Shown: piece by piece, positions 50,108 to 63,055 of the stretch
How positions within the stretch are numbered: position 1 is the stretch's first letter
How the letters are laid out: each line of letters opens with the position of its first letter
Assembly (NCBI GenBank): GCA_963969395.1
Contig: OZ017798.1
Location: 27,644,173 to 27,708,172, forward strand
From: Pseudoscleropodium purum
Taxonomy: Eukaryota; Streptophyta; Bryopsida; Hypnales; Brachytheciaceae
DNA length: 64,000 nucleotides
Direction of reading: 5' to 3'
Made by a program: the position numbers and the translations under genes
Notes under the pieces: generated by a model
Told to the model about the DNA's origin: nothing
Databases searched by the model: none
The model's input: only the letters and a program-made list of their open reading frames with translations

Positions 50108-53100
50108 GTCTTAAAAGTCTAAAGTTACCACTCAAATAATCAAAAGAGAACAAATACAAGAATCTACAATAGTTAGATATATGAAGAAACCAAAATTCTA
50201 TATGATGGGGACATGTTTGCATTCAAATTTTGCTCACTCATAATTAAGGAATAGAACCACCCTATTGTTGTAGAACTATGACAATAATCTCAAGTGTATT
50301 GGTATTCATAAAAAGTTATGGAGGCATCTTTTGAATGGATAGTAAGGAAGAGGTACCTACTATCCACCCAAAAGTGATTCCATTTTTGGGTTCTAAAGTT
50401 TTTTAAATTTTCATTTACAACACCCCTCTCCTCCGTTCCCCCCTCTTGTAATTTTCAGAAACCAACATAGTGACAATCAATATGGGATAATTCCTCCTAT
50501 ATCCATATCTGTTACTATATTCATATCCAGTCTCCGTATTCAATATTCATCCCGTATCCATAGCTCGTATTGTATTCATATTTGGTACTTATATTTGGTA
50601 TTCATGCCATATCTGTATCTAGTTTAGGGTATGTATCCGGTATTCATTTTGTATTTTATCTTTGGACGGCTCAAATTAAATCTCACAAGATCAATGGCTT
50701 GTGATTTTTTGAGAAATCAACGGCAGTTTCAAGGGTAAGCATTTTTTCTTAAAAAAATCAATGGCCTGTAAATTTTTTGAGAGAGAGGGGGAGCAACTAA
50801 TGCAAACTAGGGAGAGCCATCTTTTGAGTTGATAGTGTGATGCTATCAATTCTTTCAAATCATCCTAAAAGTATAATCTTTATTCAAATTGGTGGTATAA
50901 TATATCACAACAATCTCAAATTTTCTCGTATTTATAAGGTGAGACTATCAATTATTAATAGAGCTCAACAAGTGGAATTTTTATAAGAATTGCCTTAATG
51001 ATATATTGTTGAAAAGTTATCAAAAATACCTTTGATGTCAAAAACTCAATTTGGACCTAACTTACAATTAAATGCAATAGCGCCCTTCTATTGTAAGTCA
51101 AAGTGAACAATAGAATTAGGCCAAGTTCTTAGCCAATAAAAAATTCTTGAAACATTTATTAGTTGAAAAGTAGGGTACTTTTGGGGGAAGCCACCCCCAT
51201 AGCAAAAGGCAAAGCTTGATAAGGAAGGAATTTGTTTACAAAAAGATCTAATGAATTAATGATGCCCTAATATAAAACATTATATAGGAGATTTCAAATA
51301 CACTTGAATTTTCTCATGGATGAGTCTTATGGAATTTTTAGAAACTATAGCGGAGACACCCAAAACTATCAATATAAACAATTCAACATAGTTAGAGGCA
51401 TATTTTCTTTAAAATGATATTTTGCAGTATTAGTAAGTGAAAATCATGAATATTAAAAAAAAATAGGTTTTTTGGATGTTGTATATAATTTCTATGATTT
51501 TTCAAAGTGTCGACTCTCTAAACCATTAAAACTATCACACAAGTAGCTCCTAAATCAAAATCTACAAAAATCAATAGTTAGTGAATGAGAATTAAGTATG
51601 TACATGTTCTTCAAATGCATTAGCAAATTTAGAATTAGATAATTGAAGAACATATTAATCAAAGGCTAGGGACAAATTTTGTGGCACTTTATGGTACAAC
51701 AATGGATACAAGGACACTTTGGAATGATTCTACCTCAGCGTAACCTTCTTTAACATAATGTTGTATAACTAGGAAATGGTCCTTCCATATTGGGAAGATA
51801 TTATACTTTGTTAGATACTTAGGAGTGACTTATCAATTAATATAAGGATTGGGGTTGACTGAGGAGCCACATAAGACAATTTTGTTCACTATAGAGGGCT
51901 CCTTTCCAAAGATGCAAAAGGGACCCTTACTTCATAGTAAACAATGTTATATAATTAACATAGAGCCTTATTGTTGTTACAATATCCGTCTCCAAAATGA
52001 ATGTGAAATATAATATGAGGTTTTGCAAGCCATACTTGCAATGCAATTAAGGTAACAATATCTAATGACATATTTGTAAAACTCTCTAGATTTTGAGCTA
52101 AAATGTATAGCCTCTATATATAAGAGCCTAGGGTTGGTTTTAGGTGTACTTATTTTCAGCACTTTGAAAATCGATAAGTTTTTCATCTAGAGTACAAAAA
52201 ATACATTGTAAAAGAATCTAGGATCTCTTTTTGACTACTAATAAGCCCCAACAAAACTCCTTATAGTTCAATAATAGGAACCATGCTCAAAATCTTAATC
52301 ATTAAATGGATGCATTAGGAGATTGTTTCTTCAAGAATTGATAGGGTGTTTACACTCACTCATTAGTGAGTGAGTTAAAATCAAGATCACTATGCTTTAG
52401 CAAATCCAAACTTCAATCTACTTGTAAAAGACCCAATTTTTCACAATGAGTTTTGAAGTCAAGGAATAACCCAAGCTACCTTAGTAAGCCTAACAAAGTG
52501 AATTTAGGCGTAATATCAATGTTCACCAATGAGGCAAGGGGGCCTCTACAATGAACACAATTGTCCCATATAACTCCTCAATCAATTCCAATCTTTGAAT
52601 TAACTACTAAGTCCCTCCTAGACATCTAATAAAATATAATACCTTTCCAACATAAAAAGACATTGCTTGATTATACAATGTTATGAAAGATTCATCAAAA
52701 TGGCTTTCAAAAAATATTCTATTGCATAGGAGACTTCCATTCTATATAGCCATGCTACCAAGAAAAATAGAGTCAAAAAATACTTTTATTGAATAGCTTC
52801 ACTCATAAGTATGTGTAAATAAATAATACTATAAATATTTGTTGATTAAGTGACTTGCTCAAATGGGAATAAGGTAGAATAGCTTATGACTATCTTATGC
52901 AATGTGCTTATAGTTGCTTGTATTTTTTTTTAAATTAGTTGAATTGAATGAAATACAAGTGGAATCATATTAATTTGATAAACTTGAAATTTATATGAAT
53001 TTTCAAACATCTTTAGTGAAAAAATATAAAACCATTAGTAGGTAGAGGTCATAAACATCTTAATCCTCTAAAGACACTAGAAATCTAAATGGTCCAATGG

Positions 53101-53930
53101 ATGACTTCAATGTTAACTATTGAAACAAAAAATGCACCTATTGGTCCCCAATGATCCATGTATTTCAATGTGTGCCTTGGCCATGGGGAGGTGTCCTTTT
53201 AGGATTAAAATGGTTCAAAATCAATGACCCACCACCCTAATCTCATTTGATAAGTGTTTTAAAGCACAAGTTCAACATTCTAATTTCAACACTTTTATGG
53301 CTAAAACTACAATTTGTTCTGACAAGCATTTATTGAGAGCTAAGCCGACTTGAATTATCATCCACTAAATCACATCTTTACCAACCTTAAATCATTTATA
53401 AATTGATGTGAATTTGAATGATGTCATTCCTTTGGCAATAGCACCCAATTACTTGCTTAAAGAAAACACTCACTCACATAGTTTTGGGAAAATGGGTGGG
53501 AGGTTGGCGCATATGGGAATATCCTATAGATGTTGGAATCGGGTGACTAATAACAATATTGAGCTTGTTTTAAGGTAGGAGGTTCTAGAAGTGCACAAGC
53601 AATAAAATTGTCCACCTCCTCAAATGTACTCTATTTGAACATGTTTCTTTTTTTTAGCCTTCAATATTATACAAACAATATACATTGTAGAAAGTAGGTG
53701 ATTTTAGAGTCTTATACCATTTCAACTTCAAAATTTTATAACTAATTCCACAAAGCTCCCAAAAATATGAAACAACTTGAGTTAGATGCCAATTCCACTT
53801 GTCTTTCAAGGAAAATTTATTGGAAAATATTCCAAGAAGTTTCACCTCCCCCAAAATCAGTTCCAGGTCTTAAGTGGTCGATTTATAGACCTCCTACCTT
53901 ACCTTAAGTGTAAACGCCCAAAGTTACGAG
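50108..53930. other. AT-rich intergenic with minor repeats
   Basis: Degenerate units like TATCCATATC and GTATTCATAT run from about 50480 to 50650 and resemble, inverted, the block near 12575-12650. About 52125-52320 is the partner of the repeat at 30580-30770. A short segment at about 53700-53810 is repeated near 57120-57230. No gene recognised. Confidence 0.45.
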
Positions 53931-54099
53931 GATGGCCAACTGAAGGAGCGATGACCGAGAAACACTGAGTCCGGGTAGGGCCCGGGGATAGGACGCTCCC
54001 CTCTTATGGGATGAGCCAGATTGCGCTTGAAGCAATGGTCGGGCGGCACGAGGCAGGCGGAGCGGGTGCCACATGGGAACACGCCATGACTTGCAGACA

Positions 54100-54628
54100 A
54101 GCCCCTCGCTCCTCTTTAGAACCCTCTATCCGTTTCTCTGCGTCGTCAGTTCCGCCTTTGCATTCCATCGCCACCCATCCCAGCGCAATCTTCCTCTCGG
54201 TCCTTCGTTCCATCAGGTAAGGGAGCCTTCGCCTTCTCTGTGGGCTCATTGAAACTCTTGGTAACAATGCTTTCAGATCTCTCTCTCTCTGCGTTAGGTT
54301 TTCAGCTGCGAGGTGTCTGGGAGGGTCAATTTGAAGACATGCATGCTGCGTTGTTGCTATTCGTAGAGGTGGTGGAGTTGGAGTGACTGTAGGGGGGTGA
54401 GTTGGAGTCAGATTTCCGGTTCCCGATTGTGGTCTCGTTTGGAAGAGGGGAACTCGTGAGTGGGGATTGAAGGGGTGGGGTGGGGTGGGGTGGGGTGGGG
54501 TGGGGTGTCTTGATTGATTTGGGAGGCTCCTTGTTCTTCGTGTTTGTATTAAGCGCTTGTGTTTGAGTTTGAGTTTCTTGGAGACTAATTTGTGAGGGGT
54601 TTGGGTTTGGGGTTTGTAGATTTGCACA
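54100..54628 (+). other. 5' leader and leader intron of the OEP16 gene
   Basis: GC-richer, CT-containing sequence ends at CATCAG|GTAAGG. The donor at 54217 pairs with GGGTTTGTAG ending at 54619, leaving nine leader bases before the start codon. The inferred 403-base intron carries a seven-copy GGGGT tract (54472-54506). The transcription start is not defined. Confidence 0.6.
54472..54506 (+). repeat. (GGGGT)7 tract in the OEP16 leader intron
   Basis: Seven perfect GGGGT units on the sense strand. Runs of four G separated by single T can form a parallel G-quadruplex in DNA or in the pre-mRNA. Confidence 0.95.
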
Positions 54629-55373
54629 ATGGCCACGGCTCATGTGAACGCATCCATTGACACACCCCACGTCGATGTCTTGGTCGACTTGGGTCACCCC
54701 CTTTTGAACCGTGTTGTGGACGGATTCGTCAAGGTTGGAGGAGTGGGCGCTCTGCATGCTGCTTCTCAAGACACCTACAAATTTCTGCTTCATGGTGATT
54801 TGTTCTCCTTTCAGTTTGATGTTTCTTATGTTAACTTCGAACTTATTAATGGAGGAGTTCGTTTCGAAATAGTGTGGCGGATGTGGGTTGCTGACTTTGG
54901 ATTCTGAAATGCGCAGAGGAGACGAACAAGAAGTCATTGGAGAATACCGGCCAGCGTATGCTCAAGGAGTCCGTGCAGTGGGGAGTTGTCGCGGGGGTTT
55001 ACACCGGCATGACATACGGCATGCAGGAGGCCCGTGGCGTGCATGATTGGGTATGTTCAGTCATCTGGAGACTGTTTTAGCGGATACAAAAGCTGTGAAC
55101 TAGATCATTCCACTGATGAAACTGTGTGTCGGGCTGGCAAATGAGGCGTTGCCTTTCGGATCTGGTATCTGATGGTTGTGGTGAAAATTAGTACTCGGTA
55201 CTGACATGCTTTGGAATTGGCTGTTTCAGAAAAACGCGTTGTTGGGAGGAGCCGTGACCGGCGTTGCTTTGTCTTTGTTGGAGCCCAACCCCCGGAGTGA
55301 CCGGGTTGTGCGAGGAGCCATCACGGGTGGTGCCATCGCCACTGCCGCTGAGTTCTTGCGCAATCTCACCTAG
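54629..55373 (+). CDS. OEP16, outer plastid envelope pore protein 16
   Basis: Tim17/Tim22/Tim23-superfamily pore of the chloroplast outer envelope, selective for amino acids and amines in studied homologues (some isoforms are linked to protochlorophyllide oxidoreductase import). Exons 54629-54794, 54917-55050 and 55230-55373 join in phase to 147 residues, close to the usual 146. All introns are GT-AG. Family features in order are VDLGHPLLNRVVDGFVKVGG at about 20-39, QDTY near 48-51, and W-GVVAGVYTGMTYGM in the second helix. Then RGVHDWKNALLGGAVTG follows at the exon 2/3 junction, and the C-terminus AITGGAIATAAEFLRNLT. There is no cleavable transit peptide, as expected for this protein. The helices are amphipathic and Gly-rich. 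The neighbouring leader intron suggests ordinary constitutive plant gene architecture. Nothing is damaged. Confidence 0.95.
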
Positions 55374-58150
55374 ATTTGGGGAGACTGAGATGATGTAAAG
55401 CACATTTTTTTGTGTAGTGTGTGATACCGCAGTTGAGACTTGATGCTGTCTGCGTAACATGCAGAGTCGAAATGTATTTTATGCCTTTCCTGTTGGCATT
55501 TGTATGAAATGATGCATCTGGCTTAGGTAGTACAATTACCCTCAACAGACTCTTTATTTCCACTGGCCTTCTGCTTTTCTTCTACTCGAGTGTTGAATTC
55601 AGGGTTCCGTTTCGCATTCTTATCCTCTGAGAAAATGGACGTAAACTTTTAGCCTTCATGTGCAATCTGAGGCAACTCTCTCCATGCCGTGCACTGAATG
55701 GATTGGATGATAGAAGTACATTATCTTGTTCGGACAATTTATCGTTCTATTGGCATCATGTAAAGAAACTCGGCCCATTGTTATTGGGCATTATTGTGAT
55801 GGTGTACATTTCAGTACTTGAATGTAAACGACCAGTACAATGGGCTTGCTCTCATTGTTTCCCACAGCGTTTTTCTTGTAGCATATATTTGAGAATAAAA
55901 CTGCAAATTAGAATGTGAAACAGCAGTATTTTGTTGGCTCTGCAACCAAGAGAAGAAGATTGTGCATTGATAATAGCTTCGTGTGCAGAAGTTTGAGCCT
56001 CGTATATGCTTCTTGTCCTTGGAATATGCCACTTCCTTGATATGCGTGTTTCCAATTTCTAAATGAAAAAGTGATCTCATGTCCTAAACGGCTCAAAGTG
56101 ATAATGCGTGAACAATGTGTGCATGTTTCGAAGTGAAATTTGTTCATGGGTTGCGAAGTTGTAAGCATTCAGAACCACCAGGGAAAGGATTGGTTTCAAA
56201 TCGCATCCCGCTTGTGGCAGCAGGGCTGAGCACTGAATTGTGATAGGAATGTTATGGACAAAGATTGTTGTGGATAAACTATCACTAAATTTGGAATTTC
56301 CAGAGGGCTCTCATCATGGCTTATATTCGTGTACGTGAACGCGATTGTCCTGCATGTGGGCGAAAAAGTAGAAGGGTGACTCATCAGTGCTTATCTTGAT
56401 AGCACTCTTCTGTCAGAATGATCGAACGGTAATGTACCGTTTGCAATTGGTGTTTGGAGTGATGTTAGAGCATCGCCACTGTTGGTCAGCATATGGACCC
56501 GGCACGGTGGTCACTGAACCCGGCTGTAATGTCAGTGAAGTCCAGGCCAGCCTCCTCAAAAAAATGGTTTGGCATACTATGTTCTCATGTCATTTTCTGC
56601 TGTATAGTAACGAAAACCTGAAATGGATCACTCTTCTAAATCAACTTCTGATTTCTCAAGGAAAATTGAATAAAGAGGATACTCTAAAAGGTGTCCATAA
56701 CAAGGACAAATTTGAGGTACACTTTGAATAGTGTGCAGCTCTATCAATAGTAATGTGGAGGTGACACCTTTACAAGCGGTCAATTTTGGGTGTGCTTTTT
56801 GTTGTTTAAACCCTTGAGCATCCCAACACCTCAAATATGGCCTCTCCAAATTGAAAGATTTCCTTGTTTGACTATTATAATCCTTTTAATGGTACAATCA
56901 AAGGATGTGTCCCTTTCCCTCTAACTCAAGGCTTGTCTCCACTACCAATTGGTTCGGTTAGTTTATGTGAATCTCTTTTTAGGTGATAGTTTGATTGAAA
57001 TAAATTGAGAAGGGTTTGGATTTTAATAAATATGAGCTCGGCTTTTTGTTATTTTAACTTCTATCCAATGTCATTTCTTCATGCGCATCAAATTCATTTC
57101 GGCATCACCTACATGATACTTTTAGCACCCTACACTTTGCATCTTAAAAAATTTGTAACTAATTCACAATGTGTCCAAAAACATGGAACCACTTGCATTT
57201 TGATTCATAGTCCTTTAACAAAGTGCAAAAATTGTTGTTCATGTTCTAAAGCATATTGGTTATGCCATAGAATTCGTACAATTTTAGGTGTAATTACCTT
57301 ATTGAGGTGCAATTTGGGGATATCATTAGGGGAGATTTGAGGCCAATAATACACCGTTTTGGACCTATTCCCCCGTAGTGAAGGGTATGGTTGGTTGTTA
57401 GAAAAAAAAATTCAAATTAATTAATTAATTCTTAAAATGCCAGAAAAAGTTGATATATTTTTTTTGTTCTTTTGAAAATGATGTGGCACTCTCTTGGCCA
57501 CATTAGATTGCCTTATTGGCTGCGTATATAGCGTTTTTAAGGTTGGGGAACTTGCAACCTTGTTTTGGCCTCAAAAATCCTCTAATGCCTCAAGAAGCAA
57601 TTATCAACTTTTTGTCAACATGACCCACGAACATGACATGTGCATGAACAATAGCTAAAAAAACAAAGCTTTCTATGGTGCCATGTCATGGAAGAATGGA
57701 GGAGCAAGATAGCAACAGGGCTACATCAACAAAGCCAATACTACACAATTCCTTTGTCAAGTCACATTTTTTGTGAAACATTAGCAATCAAGGCTTTTTT
57801 TTGTCTTTCTAGTGTTAAATTGGAATAGAAAAAATTAACTTGGATGAAATTGCCAAATTGTGGATGAAAATAGAATTATGGACATGTGATATGTATTGTA
57901 CTAATGTGATATTTTCTATCCAATATATGGATGAATGTTGAAATTTGGAACACTACTATAAGAAAATTTATATTACCACCTTGGCACCCCTTGAAAAATG
58001 AAAAAAAACTCTACAAGCGATACTCTTAGTAATGTGTATTCATTTTTGCTATTCTTGCGAAGACTTATCCCTTTGAAGCTTAGTCTTGCATATGTAGGAA
58101 GGTCATTTTCCATTGATTTTTTTTTATTTCATGTAAAGGAATGCAAAAGA
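55374..58150. other. OEP16 3' region and intergenic DNA
   Basis: The first several hundred bases have genic composition and likely include the 3' untranslated region. A solitary MITE-like end (TTAGAGCATCGCCACTG near 56465) and a CACTA-like end (CACTACTATAAGAAAA near 57952) have no visible partners. The frames at 56387-56731 and 57005-57340 show no family resemblance. Confidence 0.45.
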
Positions 58151-58160
58151 AGGAAGTTAA

Positions 58161-59085
58161 CTCCTTAAGAACTAGGGATGTTTTTCAAGAGAAATTGTCA
58201 TTTTTTTAGTGCATTGCTTAAATTTGAAAAGAAAAAGTTTTTTTTTTTTTAACTTCAATTGTAAGAAAGTATAGTAGATTGCTATAGTAGAGTACAATGT
58301 GTTGAAAAAAATTTAACTTATTTGACTACATGGATTGAAAGGATTATGACATTTGAAATGAGAAATTTTTTTTTTTCCATTCTTGTGAAATGGAGTTAGC
58401 AAACTTCAATTCTTCTTGGAGTAAAATTTTTGTCTGATGAATTTGCATCTCTCTGCCATTGAGTTCTAAATCTTGTTAAAATATTATAAAATGCACTCAT
58501 CTAAAATTTTAGAAGCAAATATAGTATCTAGTTTTCTCTAAATCATCTTGCAATGCAAGGATGTCAAGTGAATTAGCAATACCTTGTCATTTTTTGATGG
58601 TTTCTTTTGCAAAATGGAAATTTTTTATTTGAAATCCAAATGGTGAAAAGTTAAAGACAAACATTTCAAATATGTGGGAAAAACTTCAAGAACTTTGACT
58701 TCATAGATTGCAAGATGATAGGAGTCAAAGTTAAGAGAACTTTTTTTTAAAACTACCCCAATATAGCTTACAAAATTTTATTCCTCTTAGAATGTGATTT
58801 GAAAATTAATTTTAAAAAAAAATAATTTCATGCCATATTTTATTATTTATGTATATAAAAAAAATTTTAAAGTCAATAGGGGTTTTAGCAAAAGATGCTC
58901 CAAAGATGCTCTAATTGCCTAAATAACTCAAATCTTTGTGGGTAAAATGTCAAGCAACATAACTTTTGATCCAAACATCCAATTGGAATTCCCATGAAGT
59001 TGATGAATTTTCCCATTGTGTCAAAATTTTGAGAACATCCATTAAAAATTGACTTTGTATGAACAAACACTTAGTCCTTAAGGAA
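58161..59085 (+). mobile_element. TTAA-family element, 925 bp
   Basis: TTAA at 58157-58160 precedes the left end CTCCTTAAGAAC. The right end read inward is TTCCTTAAGGACTAAG, preceded on that strand by CTAA (59086-59089 on the plus strand reads TTAG). The size equals that of the copy at 20165-21089 and the interior carries the family core (TTTGACTACATGGATTG..., near 58321). Non-coding. Confidence 0.65.
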
Positions 59086-59240
59086 TTAGCTACACAAATA
59101 TAACTAAATATATTGCATTGTAACAATACCAAAAGGTTTCATCAAGCTATAAGGTTTCATTAAAAAGATATTTGAATGTCATTAGGGTTTAACAAGAACA
59201 AATTAATGAAAAATTACATAATTGTCAAATGAAATTGTGA

Positions 59241-60174
59241 CCCAATTGTCCTCAATACCTACATGTTTTTCTTTATGTTTTCACCCAAAATGCTCTAAAA
59301 TTGCCATTTCTAGTACAAGTACCAAATTTAGAGAAAATAATCTTTTTGGACATGTAATCATAGGATCATGTAGTACACTTGTTTGAGAAGATGTTAAAAA
59401 AATCTCCACTGTGTAGATTGCAAGATATTAGCATTTGAATTGACAAAACCTTTTGTTTATTTATATGAAAAATAAGGCAACTACACTTCACAATGTCACC
59501 TTTATATGAAAAACGTCCAAAATGGTGGTACTTCTTTAGATTCATTCTTCAAGGCAAGTTGGCTACATTCTTCAAAAAATTCAAATCATTTCGAACTACA
59601 CATGTAGGAAAAAAATAGTATGTAGAAAGTAGAGAATGATTCAAAATTCAAATTTTTTAAGAATTTTGTTATACAATTGTAAAATGGTTGTAATGTTGTG
59701 ATAAACAATTTACATCCAATGTTTTTATTTTTTCAAAAATATGGAAATTTGAGTTAAATAAAAGACTTCAAAGTTTATTTTAGAATAGAGATCCTATAAC
59801 TACTTGCAAACTAAAACTCTTCATAACTTTTATTTCATTAATCAAAATGGAATGATTCAAAGCTTTGTATATATATACATAAATTTAAAAGAACAAATTT
59901 CAAATTTTTATTTCTTAAAGAAGTGATTTTTAAAGAATTTTTTTGAACTACCTAAGCTATCTACAATTCATTGAAAATTACATGTGATACAAATTATTTT
60001 AACCATGTAGTCAAAAGTTATTAAAATTTTGGGGCCTTAAAGCTACTCCTCAAACACATATTGTTTGAAAATTTAAAAAAAGAAATTATATTATATTATA
60101 TATATATATTTGTAGTAAACTATCCAAAATCCAAAATTGCTATATTGCCAAGAAAACATTTGATCAATAAGGGG
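59241..60174 (+). mobile_element. TTAA-family element, adjacent copy
   Basis: Aligns closely and in the same orientation with 12801-13691. Shared blocks include CAAAATGGTGGT, TAGAGAATGATT, AAAATGGAATGATTCAAAGC and CTTCAAAGTTTATTTTAGAATAG. The right end AATAAGGGG is followed by TTAA at 60175-60178. The left end is degraded (CCCAATTGTCC near 59241) and lacks TTAA. Confidence 0.7.
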
Positions 60175-60178
60175 TTAA

Positions 60179-61114
60179 ATGTTAATACAACCATGCTCTT
60201 CCCACTCAAATGAAGCACTCTATTCAATTTTCTTGGACAAGATCAATGTACACTAAGGGAGCCGACCCATTTTTTACCAATAGACTACACTCTTTCCAAT
60301 CAACAAGAGATTAATGAAGGCACAATTTCCAATGCAGATGTGGAGCATTACAATTGGTTGCAAGCTTTGTTTATTTTATAAGTAACCTATGGTTGGAAAT
60401 AGGAAGGCCTACATGACAAAAATGTGTGAAATAGAATCTTCAAAAAAAAAAATTTATAGTAATTAAATTCTGAGAAATAAAATTCTGAAAAAATATGAAA
60501 TCCTTCTAAACTCTATTTCTGTAGGTGGGAAAGTTTCTCTACTCAAAAAAACAGTGCTCCAAACATGCAAAATTGCCTAAGTGGCTGGAAATGGGTCAGC
60601 TCCCTTACAGTCCTTTCGTCTTTATTTGAATACCCAAAACACTACTCTTGAAAGTGTTTTTTATTATTATTTGACTCAAAAATTAGCTACATGATGTTTC
60701 AATTGGATAAACAAAATAATCAAAATATAATGTTTCTTTGGCCACCCAAGTTGAGACCATCACTCATTTCACCTCATAAGTCTACAACTCCCAAGTCAAA
60801 TTGGACAAACTACAATCAAACCTCTTTATTATGACATTAGCAACAATGGCATTCTTGACTACACTGCACACATGACAGACATTCAAAGTATAGTGTAGTG
60901 AAAAACTTGATATCCCAACTTCCCAAGTGGTCAAATTAAAGAGGTTAGAGTTTAGTGCAAGCCAGAAAGCTAGAAACTTTCTTCCGAAAATATTTATAAA
61001 ACATACAGATTTTTGACATTTCGATGGTTGCCTCACAAATGCAAAAGACCAAAATGGGTTTTCAAAACTGCACAAATGTACAACGAATCTGAAATCCAAG
61101 CTGGCTTTCTGAGA
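60179..61114. other. Intergenic DNA downstream of the nocturnin-like gene
   Basis: AT-rich up to about 60780. The part adjoining 61114 likely includes the 3' untranslated region of the minus-strand gene. The frame at 60782-61099 (-) is not recognised. Confidence 0.4.
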
Positions 61115-63055
61115 TTATACAGATCCAGAAACTTTCCACCTAAACTCGCACATTAGTGACAAATGGTCAGACGGATAGAAAGCAGATGGTAGTGCATTTG
61201 CACCAATGGTAGTTTGACTTGGAAGTGTCCATCGCTTACTTGGCTCCAACTTGTTTCGACTGTTGTACCAAATGTAATCAATCGTTCGGCGTTTCTCGGC
61301 TTCATTGAACCTAAAAATTGGAAAAACCGGCAGCGTCACTGAGAAACATGTTGCAGGTTGTGGACAATTTGATGGTGTGAAGATTGAAGCTTTCTGAAGC
61401 CCGACACACAAGGACTGTTCAGAACCGTAACGATGCACTTCATCACACAAGGGCTTGAAGAGAGCACACGAACGCACCTAAATTTCCAGGTTGTAAACAA
61501 GGGCTCCGCCTGTGCACCGCCATTATTTACGGCATTGCAATACTCGATCACTCCAAGCTCATCCGCAGGGTGAGGAGCCTCACAAGGGCATGTCAGACCG
61601 TACACACTTACCAAACTTTCGCGAACAATGTTGTAAGTCTTTGAAAGAGGATCCGCGTTCAGATCTCCACAAAATATTGTTGCCATGGATGTTCCTTTTG
61701 TCACGTCAGCTAACCGCTGTTTCATCAGCACAGGGAGTTGGAGAGTGTCAGCGCTGATAATTCCCTAAGCCTGTTAACTTTGATAGTGCTCACCCAACAC
61801 TACAAGGGACAAGACATTGTGGTAAAACGAAACCCCTTTCTTCTCAGGAGGCAACCGCTCTCAAAGAACAACGTAAAACACGTTTATTCGTGATAAACAA
61901 GGAAAACTGGTTACAATTCGAACAACTTACAATCTCTGCTTTCAAGTATTAACAGTAAGTACAAAAAGGTAAAACACCTGAATAAGTTGCCGTATTTCTG
62001 TAACCCGCAAGTTCTCATTGACATCTCCGTCTTTGGCCTGATGCGAAATCAAAGATAAATACCAGAAAAGAATCACTTCCAAACAAAAAGTACTCGAAAT
62101 TGATAACAAAGAAAGAAACACCGGTGAAGTACGGCATGAAAGCAAATTCCGCAAATAACGGTGCTCTGAATCCGAAGACCTTCTAAATGGATTGTCCATA
62201 CCTTAAGATGTGTGTTGACGACAACAAAATCTTCATTCGCGAGCAAATCATTAAATCGACAAATTTGTCCTCCCTGTCTTCAAATCAAATGGCAGTGTGT
62301 GTATTCAGAACAAATTAGTGATGAATTGTAGAGTTGCATTCTAGGTGTTATATTGTCAAGGTCTTGAGCAGAAGTAAGAATCAACAATTCGCTCATCGAA
62401 TCAGGACTAGAAAGCTCCACCGGAGCCGAGTCGGAAAAACCGGTTGGCCAGACTCCTTAAAGATTGAGATGAATCGTTTCGATACAACCTAGATGACGTC
62501 CAGACTAGATCGAATATTTGGATCCCTCACTTCTACTCGTGTGGTGTTTTCTATTTCTATTAGTTAGCTTTACTCGCTACTACCTGATTCAGCTTGGCTC
62601 CAGTAGAGTCCTCGTATCGGATTGTATTACTCTCTGATGTCCCACATTATCCACCAAACCATGATATTGCGACAAATCAGATTCTCGATTTCTCAGCATC
62701 CATCTCAGAGAATTCCTCTTTAGCAACAATAGATATACATGAGATGCTGTAGTATGGTCTATAGACAGCACATGTTAGTAACAAAATTCCTCAAGAATCG
62801 TGCTCACTGTTTCACCCCATACTTCATTAACTTGTAGCAAAAAAAAACCACAAAATTCAAAGACGCAGAAACATGGCAATTCTAATTTCTTAGGATGTGA
62901 CCAGCCAACCAGCCGGCCTCTGCAGTTTTATACCATGAGTATGCATAAGAGACTACTGAAAGAACACCCTGCCAACGATCTAAAAGCATACCTAGAAGCT
63001 GCAGTCGAGATGTTTTGTAGAATATTGCACAACCATCCATGAGATACTCCGATCT
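61115..63055 (-). CDS. Nocturnin/HESPERIN-like EEP-family phosphatase, C-terminal part
   Basis: Endonuclease/exonuclease/phosphatase fold. Animal nocturnin removes the 2' phosphate of NADP(H), and the plant homologue HESPERIN was described as a clock-linked deadenylase. Six minus-strand exons join in phase: 63055-62992, 62633-62584, 62273-62202, 62037-61978, 61716-61478 and 61310-61115, together 226 residues plus stop. Motifs in order are MDGCAIFYKTSR, FVVVNTHLK, IFCGDLNADP (metal-site Asp and Asn), EPLFTTWKFR, RRTIDYIWY (Asp) and LPSAFYPSDHLSLMCEF (catalytic SDH). The TTWK...DYIWY...YPSDHLSL spacing is closer to nocturnin than to CCR4 or ANGEL. An additional small exon between 62584 and 62273 is possible. 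The N-terminal exons with the LQE metal-binding motif were not found in 63056-64000 and probably lie there unrecognised or beyond the window. All introns used are GT-AG. Confidence 0.88.

Noticed and set aside
52353..52376. ACTCACT...AGTGAGT hairpin as a terminator or regulatory site
   Set aside because: Short stem in AT-rich non-coding sequence of a eukaryote, no context for function.
56461..56485. TTAGAGCATCGCCACTG as a Harbinger-type MITE
   Set aside because: Only one end is visible.
57952..57970. CACTACTATAAGAAAA as a CACTA element end
   Set aside because: No matching inverted end or target duplication found in the window.
61716..61753. Alternative 5' border of the fifth listed nocturnin-like exon at 61753
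   Set aside because: It breaks the reading phase with the preceding exon; the acceptor before 61716 keeps phase and gives a family-like junction.
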